Positions 18,391 to 28,584 of a stretch of 64,000 nucleotides of DNA are shown here, in pieces. The stretch's first letter is position 1, and each line of letters begins with the position of its first letter. Source of the DNA: Streptomyces gardneri (GTDB lineage Bacteria; Actinomycetota; Actinomycetes; Streptomycetales; Streptomycetaceae); contig NZ_BJMN01000001.1 of the NCBI RefSeq assembly GCF_006539185.1, positions 1-64,000 of the forward strand. The letters are read 5' to 3'. The notes beneath the pieces are model-generated. The model worked only from the letters and a program-made list of their open reading frames with translations, was not told the DNA's origin and ran no database searches. The translations under genes and the position numbers were made by a program.

Positions 18391-18587
18391 GCGCAGACTC
18401 CCCGTGCGGGCCCTACCCCTCGTCGTCCCTGGCAGGCACCCACCAGGTGCCGATCCGCCTCCCGCCGTTGCGCCGCAGCAGCCCTCACCCGGATGGGTTC
18501 ACCGTGCGTGCCCCCGCAGGCGCCTCAAGTGTGCGCGCCCTAGATTCGGGCGGAGGTGCACCGATCGTGTGCGCCTCGCCGTCCGTC

Positions 18588-19842
18588 GCCCCTACGGCTT
18601 CAGCGAGTTCAACGACTGGGGCGACATCGACGGCGGAGCGTGGGCAGGGCTGAAGATCGATCCGGTGATCGCCGGTCAGGCGGTGCGGTGGCTGCGCAAC
18701 CGGGCCCCGGCCGTGGCGGAGGACCAGCCGTGGTTCATGGCCGTCAACTTCGTCAACCCGCACGACATCATGAGCTTCGACTACGGCGGTACCCCGCAGG
18801 TCCGGCTTCCGTTCGGGCTCGCTCACGCGGTGGTCGCCAAGAAGGCGGCCGACATCCCCGTCTACCGGAAGCGCTGGGACTTCCCGCTGCCCGCCAGCCT
18901 GCGGGACGACCTGTCCGGCGCGGCCCGGCGGTGGCCGAGTACGCGCGGATGCTCGACACCGTCTTCGGGCCCGTGGCCGACGACGAGCATTGGTACGACG
19001 GCCTGAACTCCTACCTCAACGCACTGCGTGACGTCGACCGCAGTGTCGAGCTGGTGCTCGACGCGCTCGAAGCCTCCGGCCAGGCGGACCGCACCGTCGT
19101 GGTGTTCACCGCAGATCACGGGGAGATGGCCGGCTCCCACGGACTGCGCCAGAAGGGCAACCTCGTCTACGACGAGAACTTCCATGTCCCGTTCATCCTG
19201 TCCCATCCCGATGTCCCCGGCGGCACGCGAACCGAGGCCCTCGGTTCGGGGGTGGACCTCGCTCCCACGCTGCTGGAGTGCGCCGGGGTGGCCCCTTCGG
19301 AGATCGCGACCCGCTTCCCCGCGCTCGGGGGCAGTTCCCTGGTTCCGGTTCTCGACGGGACAGTCGTGCGCCAAGGAGCCCTCTCCGCGGTCGAGTCGAT
19401 CGTGACCCTGGATGCTTCGTTCTGGTTCGAGTTCGCCGACTCCGATGCCTCGGCACGCGTCCAGTCCGGTGCCCTGCGACCCGACTGGACCAAGCGCGGC
19501 TTCCTGCGCGCCTACACGGACGATCGCTACACGTTCGGCCGCTACTTCTCCCCGCTGAACCCGAACCGTCCGAAGGACCTCGAATCGCTGTTCGCCGACA
19601 ACGACGTCGTCCTCTAAGACCGCCAGGAGGACCCGGCCGAGGTGAGCAACCTCGCCGCCGACCCCGACCGTCGTGACCTCGTCCTGCACTACTCCGGTCT
19701 CCTGGAATCCCTCATCGACGCGGAGATCGGCACGGACACCCGCGCCTGGGTGACCGAGCGCCCCCGGCTGCTCGGCTGGCCGACGTGGCACGGCGACACG
19801 GACCAGCCGGCCGCGGCGGGGGCGGCGGCGTCAGGAGGGTAG
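18588..19842 (+). pseudogene. Type I sulfatase, 5'-truncated with frameshift and nonsense codon
   Basis: Homology begins inside the protein (RPYGFSEFNDWGDIDGG). The CxPxR sequence that forms the formylglycine nucleophile is absent. Near 18919-18928 (GGCGCGGCCCGGCGG) one base is missing, and the protein resumes as VAEYARMLDTVFGPVADD, then VVVFTADHGEMAGSHGL, the metal-binding DHG region. TAA at 19615-19617 interrupts LFADNDVVL-DRQEDPAEVSNLAADP, where a Tyr codon TAC would fit. The frame runs on to 19842. Three independent lesions make it a certain pseudogene. The intact relative would hydrolyse sulfate or phosphonate esters. Confidence 0.88.
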
Positions 19843-19896
19843 GGCGCGGTACGGAGGGCGAGACCCCAGGCCACTCCGGCGCGCGGGGCGGCGGAG

Positions 19897-20556
19897 TCAG
19901 CGGACGGTGCCGGAGTGCGGCTCCGTGCCGCCCTGGTCGAGGCGGAAGGGCGGGTAGGCGTCCGTCATGAGGCTCGCGTAGGCGGCGACGCGCAGGACCC
20001 AGCGGTTGAGGCCGACGATCAGGGCGAAGAGATCACGCGGGTACTTCTCGGTGAAGGCCACGGCGAAGCCCGCGATGAGCGTGAGCAGGGTGATCAGTCC
20101 GCTGCTCCACCATCCTGCGTGCATGCCGCTGGTGAAGAAGGCGATCACGAGGTACTGGGGGATGGCGAGCAGCCACCACTTGACCAGGACCAGCGAGCGG
20201 GAGAGCCGCTCCGGGTAGGCGATGTCGAGCCGGGCCGGGTAGTCGGGTTCGGGGCCCAGGCTGAAGGGCGGGTAGCGGTCGGTGCCGAGTGCGCCGTACG
20301 AGTAGTACGAGACGCGCCAGGACCAGCGGAGCACGCCCAGGTTGAAGTCGAACAGACCCCGTGGGAAGCGCTCGGTGAAGAGGATGGCGAAGAACGCGAT
20401 GACCGTCACCACGAAGAAGGCGATCCACAAGAAGATCAACACGAACCAGTGCGGGATCACCAGGATCCACTTGACCAGCCACAGCCAGCGCGACAGCCGG
20501 CCGTCGAGTTCGGCCGTCACCGCCACGGGAGCGTACGGGGCGCTCGGGGTGTCCAT
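19897..20556 (-). CDS. DUF4389-domain membrane protein
   Basis: 219 residues from the ATG at 20556, which has GAGGA upstream at suitable spacing; a GTG at 20565 overlaps it. The protein is an internal duplication. LSRWLWLVKWILVIPHWFVL and LSRSLVLVKWWLLAIPQYLV each begin a two-helix unit followed by FTERFPRGLFDFNLGVLRW or FTEKYPRDLFALIVGLNRW and then YPPF. These are the two DUF4389 repeats, with four to five membrane helices in all. Function is unknown in the family; it is common in actinobacteria. Confidence 0.8.
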   Translation of the reverse strand: MDTPSAPYAPVAVTAELDGRLSRWLWLVKWILVIPHWFVLIFLWIAFFVVTVIAFFAILFTERFPRGLFDFNLGVLRWSWRVSYYSYGALGTDRYPPFSLGPEPDYPARLDIAYPERLSRSLVLVKWWLLAIPQYLVIAFFTSGMHAGWWSSGLITLLTLIAGFAVAFTEKYPRDLFALIVGLNRWVLRVAAYASLMTDAYPPFRLDQGGTEPHSGTVR

Positions 20557-20649
20557 GATCGTCACTTCCTCGTCAGGTCGTCGTCTTCGCTGACGCTGCG
20601 GTGCCTCATCGCTCGCGCCTTTTCGCGCGTTCGACAGGCGGCCCCCCTC

Positions 20650-21561
20650 TCAGGATGGCCCGCTTCCGCCGCCTTCGGGAGGTCGGCCCGGCGCCTGGGG
20701 TTGACCGTGGTCGTCGGCGTAGGCCGCGAAGACCCGATCGGGTCCCCCTCCCGTGCGCAGAAAGCGCTCGTCGAGCACGGTGGCCAGGTCCTCCAGCGCC
20801 CTGCGCAGTACCGACGCGGAGAGCCGGACGTCCGGGTGACGTGCTGCGGTGGCCTGGTCCGCGAGGCCGACGGCGTAGCCGAGCTGCCCGGGCAGGGACG
20901 TGTTCTCGTCCCCGTCGTGGAAGTAGTACGACTCGGCGTACTGCAGGAAGTCGACCGTGATCGTGGAAAGTGCCGAGGTGAGGCCGTCGAGGAGCGCCGC
21001 ACCCCCGTCGGAGTCGAGCGCCTCGGCGGTGGCCCGGCTGCGGCGTACGTGGGACAGCCGCAGGGCCAGCGCTCTGCGGCGGGCGAGCGCGGGGTAGATG
21101 CCGAGGAGCCAGGCGACGGTCGCCGACAGCAGCACGAAGCCCACCAGGGCTTCCATCGGGGCGAGCACCCGCAGCCATCCCGAGGTCGGGGCGATGTCGC
21201 CGAGCCCGAGCGTGGCAAGGGTGACCAGGGAGATGTACAGGGCGTCGAGCGGGCCGGCGTGTTCGGACGGGACGAGCCCCGCCGCGTACGAGAAGTCCTC
21301 CGGCATGTGGGGCCAGTAGATGAGCCCCCAGCCCACGGCCACGGTCAGTGCCCACGCGGCGACGACCGTCACCATGCCGAGCGGGCCCGCGAGACCGGCC
21401 GGCCTCCTCCGCGTGCCGAGGCGAGCGGACAGCCACCAGAGGGACACCATCACGAGCCGGCTCAGACCGCCGTGACGAGTCGGGTGCCAGAGCGTGTGGA
21501 ACACGTCCCGGAGGATGAACAGCACCAGGACAGCGCCCAGGGGCGTCGCGAACCACGTCAT
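20650..21561 (-). CDS. Two-TM ion-channel-like membrane protein
   Basis: 303 residues from the ATG at 21561, behind GGGGAAGG. An N-terminal helix (GAVLVLFILRDVFHTLWHP) and a second (VTVVAAWALTVAVGWGLIYW) precede a pore-like element, YISLVTLATLGLGDIAPTS, then a further helix LVGFVLLSATVAWLLGIY. The LATLGLGDI segment matches the TxGYGD potassium filter except for Leu in place of Tyr. The C-terminal 140 residues are cytoplasmic and helical, without a recognisable RCK domain. Ion selectivity is unproven. It overlaps no neighbour and may share transcripts with the DUF4389 gene 93 bases downstream. Confidence 0.75.
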   Translation of the reverse strand: MTWFATPLGAVLVLFILRDVFHTLWHPTRHGGLSRLVMVSLWWLSARLGTRRRPAGLAGPLGMVTVVAAWALTVAVGWGLIYWPHMPEDFSYAAGLVPSEHAGPLDALYISLVTLATLGLGDIAPTSGWLRVLAPMEALVGFVLLSATVAWLLGIYPALARRRALALRLSHVRRSRATAEALDSDGGAALLDGLTSALSTITVDFLQYAESYYFHDGDENTSLPGQLGYAVGLADQATAARHPDVRLSASVLRRALEDLATVLDERFLRTGGGPDRVFAAYADDHGQPQAPGRPPEGGGSGPS

Positions 21562-21680
21562 CCCGGCACCTTCCCCCACGAGCGGCGTCGGAGTCCCGGC
21601 TCACGGCGTCGATCTCAGCCCCGTGGCGGTACCCGCTCGCCCCTTCGGGCGCGCCGGAGCCACGGCGTGCCGCCGCGGTG

Positions 21681-23015
21681 CTACCGCCCGGCTCGCGTCC
21701 GCGCCTCGGTCCGGTGCCGGACGACGGTCGTCAGGGCCGACAGCCGCGTCGTCACGACGGGCACCGGTGCCACCGGGCGGTCGATGCGCCGGGCCTCCTC
21801 CGGCAGCGCGGCGAGATCGGCCTCGAAGCGGGCCCGGGCGGCGTCCAGGGTGTCGGGCGGCTCCGTGCGGAGGCCGCCGCGCATCACGGTCCGCAGCAGC
21901 GCCTCCGTGCCCTCGGGCGGCTCCTCGTTCGCCAGGCCGATGACGTCCCGAAGCCCGGGGCCGCGGTGGACCTGCTTCCGGCCCGGAGCCGTCACTTTCG
22001 CCGACGACAGCCTCATGACGGGCTGACCGGCGTACTCGACCAGTTCGTACGCCGCGTCGAGATACGGGGCGTCGGCGGCCGTGCCGACCTTCGTCCCCAC
22101 GGCGTACACGTCGATGGGCGCCCCCGCTCGTACGAGCGCGTCGACGCCGTACTCGTCCAGGCCGCCGCTCGCGATGACCTGGACGTCCCTCAGCCCTGCC
22201 TCGTCGAGCGCGGTACGGGCGCGTCGGGCGAGCGCGAACAGGTCGCCGCTGTCGAGGCGGATCCCGCAGCCGGGACCGGGGCCGAGATCCTTGAGGACGC
22301 GCGCGGCGGTCGCGACGCCGCGGTCGGTGTCGTAGGTGTCGACCAGGAAGGTCACCGGGCCCGGACGGGTGCGGGCGAAGGCCCGGAACGCCTGCTCCTC
22401 GGAGCCGAAGGCCTCGACGTACGAGTGGGCCATCGTGCCGGAGGCGGGGATGCCGTACCGGTTCGCGGCGGCGAGGTTGCTGGTGCCCGCGAAACCGACG
22501 AGCGCGCAGACGCGCGCCGCCTGCATGCCGGCCTCGGGGCCGTGCGCGCGGCGCAGGGAGAAGTCCACGAGGGGCCGACCGGCGGCGGCGAGCACACACC
22601 GTGCCGCCTTGGAGGCGACGGTCGTCTGGTGGCAGACGAGAGACAGCAGGTACGTCTCCACGAGCTGCGCCTGCGGAAGCGGCGCGGTGACTTCGAGAAG
22701 GGGCTCACCGGCGAAGACGATCCTCCCCTCGGGCACGGCGCGCACCTGGCCGTCGAACGACAGGCCGTGCAGCGGTTCGAGGTCCGCGACGGGGCACCGC
22801 AGAGCCTCCGCGAAGTGCTGGAGGTCACCGCCCCCCACCCGGAAGCGGGAGAGGTGGTCGAGGGCGGGTTCTAGCCCCGCGGCGACGAGGAATCCTCGGC
22901 CCGGCGGAAGGTCACGGACGGAGAGGCCGAAGGTGGCCGGTGCGCGCATGTCCTCCCGCACGTACGAGAGCGCCATCGTGACCTCGTACAGGTCGGTGGC
23001 GGTCACCTGGGACAT
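21681..23015 (-). CDS. pncB: Nicotinate phosphoribosyltransferase
   Basis: 444 residues. The enzyme makes nicotinate mononucleotide from nicotinate, PRPP and ATP in NAD salvage (Preiss-Handler pathway). The start MSQVTATDLYEVTMALSYV is the typical N terminus, with TDLYxxTM. ASKAARCVLAAAGRPLVDFSLRRAHGPEAG contains the RRAHG segment near the catalytic His that is autophosphorylated. GTSNLAAANRYGIPASGTMAHS, DTYDTDRG, IRLDSGDL and VIASGGLDEY are the barrel-edge PRPP and product sites. The length is standard. It stands alone between the channel gene and the nitroreductase remnant. The pncB1/pncB2 distinction cannot be made here. Confidence 0.88.
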   Translation of the reverse strand: MSQVTATDLYEVTMALSYVREDMRAPATFGLSVRDLPPGRGFLVAAGLEPALDHLSRFRVGGGDLQHFAEALRCPVADLEPLHGLSFDGQVRAVPEGRIVFAGEPLLEVTAPLPQAQLVETYLLSLVCHQTTVASKAARCVLAAAGRPLVDFSLRRAHGPEAGMQAARVCALVGFAGTSNLAAANRYGIPASGTMAHSYVEAFGSEEQAFRAFARTRPGPVTFLVDTYDTDRGVATAARVLKDLGPGPGCGIRLDSGDLFALARRARTALDEAGLRDVQVIASGGLDEYGVDALVRAGAPIDVYAVGTKVGTAADAPYLDAAYELVEYAGQPVMRLSSAKVTAPGRKQVHRGPGLRDVIGLANEEPPEGTEALLRTVMRGGLRTEPPDTLDAARARFEADLAALPEEARRIDRPVAPVPVVTTRLSALTTVVRHRTEARTRAGR

Positions 23016-23134
23016 GCTTCGAGCATGCGCTGCCCGCCCCCGACCCGCACGGGAACGGCCGGACGTGCCTAGGCCGGGCCCCGGGCGGTGAGGTCGCACC
23101 GTACGTCCACGACCCCTGGTCCGGAGGCCCGAGC

Positions 23135-23728
23135 TCAATCGAAGCTGAGCACTTCGGAGACGGGCCGGCGGGGCGTGGCCCGCCCCTGGGGGCCGTAGCC
23201 CAGACGGAACACCATGTGGACGAAGCCGACCTTCGAGCTGGGGTCGCGTGCGTCGGAGCGGAGTTCGGGCCACTCCAGGGGCTGGGACATGAGGGAGGTG
23301 GAGAGACCGTCGAGGGTGGCCTGCAGCAGGACGCGCTGCATGGCCTGGCCAGCCTTCAGCCACTGCTCCGGGGTGTCGTCGGCAGTGCCGAGCAGCGCGA
23401 TCTGCGGGTTCTTCTCGAAGCGTGCCGAGACACGGCCGGGCACCTGACGAGGGGCGTCGAAATCCCTGGCGGGGGAGGTCACGTCGTACTGCCGTGGGCC
23501 GAAGGCGTACGCGGGGACGCCCTCGGTGGCGGGGCCTTCCCCGACAGCGCCCGTGCGTGTCCAGGCGGCGATCTCCGCTCGTACCGCTTCGTCCGCCGCC
23601 TCGAACAGTTCGGCGGTGTGGACGAGGCCCATGACGGTGTCGGTGTGCCAGGCGCCCGGTACGACCAGTCGGCAGCCCTCCAGCAATGCCGCGGCACGGA
23701 GCCCGTCGACCACTTCGGAGGGGATCCG
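23135..23728 (-). pseudogene. Acg-type nitroreductase, C-terminal half only
   Basis: Reading down to 23135, about 198 residues match FMN-binding Acg/nitroreductase proteins of roughly 330 residues: RIPSEVVDGLRAAALLEGC, then TAELFEAADEAVRAEIAAW, ARFEKNPQIALLGTADDTPE, WLKAGQAMQRVLLQATLDGL and FRLGYGPQGRATPRRPVSEVL at the end. The N-terminal half is missing. Instead, the frame runs without a stop into the Rhs pseudogene at 23726-23731, creating a chimeric open frame. Whether the fusion is translated is doubtful, because the upstream Rhs gene is frameshifted. Confidence 0.8.
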
Positions 23729-26700
23729 CCGGTCGAACTCCGTCGTGTCGATGTGACCACCGGGAGCGGCCGAGTTGACCTGTCGGCCCGACGCGCCGAG
23801 GTAGTGCACGTCGGCGCGCTGGTAGTCGGAAGCGTTCAGTGCGGTGCCGGAGGCCGAGGCGGGGATCGCGTCGGCGGGGAAGACGGCGGTCGCGTCGGTC
23901 GGCGCGTCGAGCTGGCCCCATGTCTTCACGTCCGCGGCGCCCATGCCGTACGGGGCGGCGGCGCCGGTCAGCGGCACGTCGTAGACGACGCTCGTGGTGG
24001 CGGTGCCTTCCTGGACGTCCGTGGTGCCCTGCTTGAGGCCGGACCGGGACGCGTTCAGGAGCATGCCGTCACCGGCGGTGGCCGCGTTTCCGGCCTTGCC
24101 GTATGTGAACGTCCAGGGCAGTTCACCGGGCGGCACGAGCGTGGTGACGCGTCCCTCGGCGTCGTAGCCGTACTCGGTCTTCAGCGGCGGGTTGATCTGG
24201 GGGTTCCATGCCTGGCGCAGCCGGTTGGCGTCGTCGTAGACGTAGGTCTGCACGGCCTTCGAGGTCGCCGCGGCCGCGCCCGGGGCGGTGCTCCACAGGC
24301 GGACCTCCTTCACCTGGCCGGCCACGTCGCCGAAGGTGCCGGCGGTCGCCGTGGTGGAGGTCGCGTAGACGAACTCCAGGGCGCGGCAGCCCTTGGTGGC
24401 CGGGTCGGCCGCACAGCCGGCGGTGGTGACGGCCGACGTGGGAGCGATGATCCGCTTGGGGCGGGCAGGGTCTTGCCGTCGACGGCGACGGTCTCGGAGA
24501 CCACGGTGACGGTGGAGTTGGACACGCCCTCCATCAGGGTGCTGGAGACCTGCCAGGTGGTGGCGGAGGCGTCGGGCTTGGTGAACTCGGTCACCGTGCC
24601 CTCGTTGTCGGTCAGGGTGAACGTCGCGGTCACCCCGCCCTTGAGGGTGAGCTCCTCGGCGCCCGGCTCGGCGATCCAGCCGGTCCTGGCCGTGTTCGAG
24701 GTGAAGTGGGTCTCGTCGCCCTCGGAGCCGATGACGGCGACCGCGGTGTCGGAGATCCGGCGGACGTGGGAGTAGCTGGACGCCCACTTCCGCGGCGGTG
24801 CCGGCCACCCACTCCTTGCCGAAGATCGGCGCCTGGCCCTCCTGCCTGGCCGCCTTGTCGGGCGTACGGGAGGACGCGGTACGCGCCAGCGAGGGGCCGA
24901 ACGCGGAGGCGTCCGTGGTCGACAGCGTGAACTCGCCGGTGAGCAGGTTCACCGAGCCGGGGCCGATGTCGGTGGAGGCGGCGCCGGAGGCGTTGCGGTC
25001 CACGATGACCTTGAGCGGCTGGGTGCTGCCCGTCGCGGCGTCGGGGCCGGTGAGGTCGGCCTTGATCTGGACGCTGCCGTCGGGGTTGACCGTGTCGGTG
25101 GCGTTCCAGACGAGGGCGGCGTTCTTTCCGCCGGTCATCGGTACCGGCCAGCCGGTGAGCGGTGTGCCGCCGGAGGTGACGTGGCCGGCGGGGATCGGGA
25201 CCCAGGGGTCGGCCTCGGAGCGGCGCCAGGAGAAGGCCGCCGCGTCGTACCTGGTGCCGTCCGGCCTCGGCGACCAGGGTCAGGCGGCGCGCGGTGCGTT
25301 CGCCGTCGGCGGGCTGGACGAAGCCGCCGGGGCCGGCGTGGAAGGCGTACCTGATGGCCTCGGACTTGTTGTCGGCCTTGTCGGCCTGCCGTACCTGGAG
25401 GGTGTGGGTGCCGTCCTTGGGCGGGGTGACGGTCAGGGCCTTGGCGGTGGTGGCGCCCCCGGTGGCGACCTTGGTCCAGGTCACTCCGTCGAGGGACCAT
25501 TCGAGCCAGTTGTGGTCGGTGCCGTTCGGGGTGACGGTGAAGGTTCCGGCCTGGCCCGCGCCCTTGACCCAGGTGTTCGGCGGGTAGTCGGTGGAGGCGA
25601 TGCCGGTGGGTGCGGACGGGGCGGTGGTGTCGACCGTGAAGGTCTTCCACTCCGACCAGCCCAGGTTGTAGTGCGTGCCGTCGTAGGGGCTGCTACGGAA
25701 CTTGTACGTCTTGCCGTTGGCCAGCGCACCGGCCGGCACGGTCACCGGGGCGGGCTGTCCGGACGGCACGAACGCCGACCGCAGGACCGCGCCGACCTGG
25801 GTGTCGGTGACGGAGTCGAAGATCTGGTAGGCGCCCTGGGTCTTGTCGCCGTTGGGGTCGAGGAACGTGTCGCGCAGGGTCGGTGTCGCGGTGTTGACGA
25901 CGTAGGCGCCGGAGTAGGAGAAGTACGGCGGACCGGCCTCCTGCTTCGTGCCGGTGCGAGGCCGGTAGTTGTAGGTGACGACCAGCTTCGGGGGGTTGGT
26001 GGCGGCGTTGGCGGAGTTGACCCGCTTCCACTGCGCGGTGATGTTCTCGTCGGAGGCGCGCAGCCCCATGTGGGACTTGGCGGCCTTGGCCGAGGCCCAT
26101 TCCTGCACCATCGTGGTGACGTTGGCGTTGATCCAGCCGTCCGGCTGGATGGCCGAGCAGGAGGCGTTGCCGCGGGTCTCGGTCGAGGTGGCCTTCGCCG
26201 CGATCCACGCCGGCTGGGCCGTCCACCGCGACCCGGTCGAGGCCGCTCCGGTGGACCACAGGGTCGACCGTCACCGGGTACTTCATCGCCGGGTCGGTGA
26301 GGAATCCGGCGTCCGGGGTGAGGGTGAGGTCGACGCCGCCCTTGGTCTTGACGGCCTTCATCGCGACCCTGGCCTGGCGTGTGTGCTCACCGGAGACGGG
26401 GTCGACGGTCGCGTCCCACATCACCGGGGCGGGCATGACCGCGGACTTCCTGGACTTCTTGTCCGTGAACAACACGCTGCCGTCGGGGCGCGGTTCGACC
26501 TTCAGGCCCTTGGTCCTGAGCGGCAGGGTGTAGGAGAAGCCGGCCGCGGGCCTGGACTTGATGTCGACGAACTGTTCGAAGCCCGTACGGGTCGCCTCGA
26601 TCACGACGTCGGCGCCGGGCACCGCGTCGACGTAGGTCGCGCGGGTGCCGTCGAGCAGGGGTGCGGGCAGGCCGCCCCGCCACTGGAGGGTGATCTGCTC

Positions 26701-27213
26701 GTCGCCCTGACCGAGGGTGACCAGGTCGGTGGCCGGTGCGGACCGCGCCGCGAGGAGGGATCGCGCGGGCGCGCCGGTCCTGCCCGACAGGGTCAGACCC
26801 TCCGGGTGGGCCTTGGCGGCGACGGAACCGTCCGCCTGCGCGGCGAGGTCGACATCCACATCGCGCCAGGCGTCCGTGACCGCATCCTTGAACCGGACCG
26901 GTCCTGCGGACAGCTCGGTGGTGAGGGAACCGTCCTTGTTGGCCCAGGTGGTGGAGGTCTCGGTGCGTTCCGAGAGTGCCTCGACCCGTCGGCCCGACAG
27001 CCGCGCGGCGACGCGCGCGGAGCGGATGTCCGCCGCCTGGGTGACGGCGGGCCTGTCGGGTGTGGCCGCCGCCGGGAGCGGTGCGGCCGTCGCTTCGGCG
27101 CCGTTGAGGAGCGTGAGGGACATGGCCAGGGCGAGGCTTCCCGCTATGCAGCCGGAAGCCCTTTCGCGCCAGAGGCGTCTGCGTCTAGATGGCGCAGACC
27201 TACCAGGCATCAT
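23726..27213 (-). pseudogene. Rhs/YD-repeat secreted protein, frameshifted and 3'-truncated
   Basis: Starts at ATG-ATG 27213/27210 with a long basic leader (RRRRLWRERASG, then CIAGSLALAMSLTLLNGAEA). An N-terminal beta-rich region (VSGEHTRQARVAMKAVKTKG, LTLTPDAGFLTDPAMKYPVT) is followed by a DNRLRE-like region and Rhs core with YD repeats (YVYDDANRLRQAW, YGYDAEGRVTTLV). The frame changes near 26258-26264, 25258-25264, 24782-24786 and 24458-24468. Homology ends at GGHIDTTEFDR (23726-23731), where it is joined to a nitroreductase 3' part. The Rhs cage end, the DPxG cleavage motif and any toxin tip are missing. It is a dead paralogue of the intact Rhs gene at 33.6-41.7 kb. Confidence 0.85.
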
Positions 27214-27373
27214 ATTTCTTCGATCTCCAGTTCGAATATATGTGTATGGGTGGGGTGTGGTGAACATGGGCACGTCGCCGCGCGTGTGCCGAGGGCGGGT
27301 GCCGGACCACTCCGTCGAGTGGGTGGCCACCAAGAGGGGTCGGGGGCCACCCACCTCGGCCGTGCGCCGCGGG

Positions 27374-28537
27374 TCAGACCGCGGGGGGCGCGACGGGCTG
27401 GGACTGGGTGGCGCAGTGGATGCCGCCGCCGCCGGAGGCGATGTTGTCGATCCTGACCTGGACGACGGTCCGGCCGGGGTAGGCGGCCCGCAGGATGCCG
27501 TAGGCCGCGTCGTCGGCGTAGCTGTCGCCGAACTGGGGCACGAGGAGTGCGCCGTTGACGGTGTAGTAGTTGGTGTAGCTGGAGAGGAAGTCCGTGCCCT
27601 TTCCTCGGATGTACCGCCGGTCGGGACCGGGGAGCTCCGTGATCTCCAGTCGGCGACCCTGGGCGTCGGTGGCGCTCTGGAGGACCTTCTTGGTCTCGTT
27701 GTAGACGGCGACCCACTTGCTGCTGGCGCCGGGGCCGGGCTGGTCGAGGATCACCTTGCCGGGCGCGACGAAGCGTGCGAGACAGTCGATGTGGCAGTCC
27801 GTGATGTCCTGGCCGGCCAGGCCCGGGACCCAGATGACCTTGTCCGCGCCGAGGGCCCACTTCATCGACCGCTCCACCTGATCCTGGGTCATGCCCGGGT
27901 TCCGGTTGCTGTTCACCATGGAGCTGACCGTCGCCATCAGGGTGCCCTGGCCGTCGGCCTCGAGCGATCCGCCCTCGCCGACGAACGGAGCCTGGATCCT
28001 GTTGACCCCGTACTGGCTCAGGAGGGTCGTGGCCGCCGCGGCGTCGTTGGCGTAGGGCTGGTAGTAGCTGGTGCCGGTCTTGCCCCAGCCGTTGAAGTTG
28101 GTGTCCACGCCGGCGACGGCGCCGGGCGCGACGACGAAGGTGGGGCCGAAGTCGCGGATCCACAGGTCGTCGACGGGAATCTCTATGACCTCGATGCCGT
28201 GGTAGGCGCCGGGGCCGCAGATGTACCGGGCGTCGGCGGCCTGCGAGGGACGGGCGAGCACGACGACCGGCTCGAAGCGGGAGATGGCGTAGGCGATGCG
28301 CGCGATGTCGTTGCGGACGCCCTCGAGCTGCGTGGACCAGACCGACGACAGCGCCGGCCAGGCCATGAAGGTACGCACGTGGGGGTCGGTCTCCGCGGGG
28401 ACCCGCAGGGTGGTGCCCGATGCGGCGGTGGCCGCGACGGCGGGCGTGGGCAGTGCGGCCCCGAGGGTGGCGAGCGGCACGGCCGTCGCACCGAACTGGA
28501 GAAGCCTGCGTCGGGACGTGAGGGGCGACGTGGACAT
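27374..28537 (-). CDS. Agmatine deiminase / peptidyl-arginine deiminase family protein, Tat-exported
   Basis: 387 residues. SRRRLLQFG at residues 8-16 is a twin-arginine motif followed by a hydrophobic stretch and an AVA-A cleavage site, so export through Tat is likely. The deiminase fold motifs are present: DDLWIRDFGPTFV, EGGSLEADGQGT and TDCHIDCLARFV with a catalytic His/Asp, and GGGGIHCATQ with the nucleophile Cys at about residue 375. The family converts agmatine to N-carbamoylputrescine or deiminates arginine residues. Export hints at an extracellular guanidino substrate. The ATG follows AGGGAGCC. A 22-bp near-palindrome overlaps its probable promoter. Confidence 0.88.
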   Translation of the reverse strand: MSTSPLTSRRRLLQFGATAVPLATLGAALPTPAVAATAASGTTLRVPAETDPHVRTFMAWPALSSVWSTQLEGVRNDIARIAYAISRFEPVVVLARPSQAADARYICGPGAYHGIEVIEIPVDDLWIRDFGPTFVVAPGAVAGVDTNFNGWGKTGTSYYQPYANDAAAATTLLSQYGVNRIQAPFVGEGGSLEADGQGTLMATVSSMVNSNRNPGMTQDQVERSMKWALGADKVIWVPGLAGQDITDCHIDCLARFVAPGKVILDQPGPGASSKWVAVYNETKKVLQSATDAQGRRLEITELPGPDRRYIRGKGTDFLSSYTNYYTVNGALLVPQFGDSYADDAAYGILRAAYPGRTVVQVRIDNIASGGGGIHCATQSQPVAPPAV

Positions 28538-28584
28538 GAGGGCTCCCTTGAGGAGGGTCGGCTGATTGCGTCGCCCATCCTGGC

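Noticed and set aside
23216..24775. Long plus-strand frame opposite the Rhs/nitroreductase remnants
   Set aside because: It is a complement artefact; composition is Gly/Val/Arg repeats without motifs.
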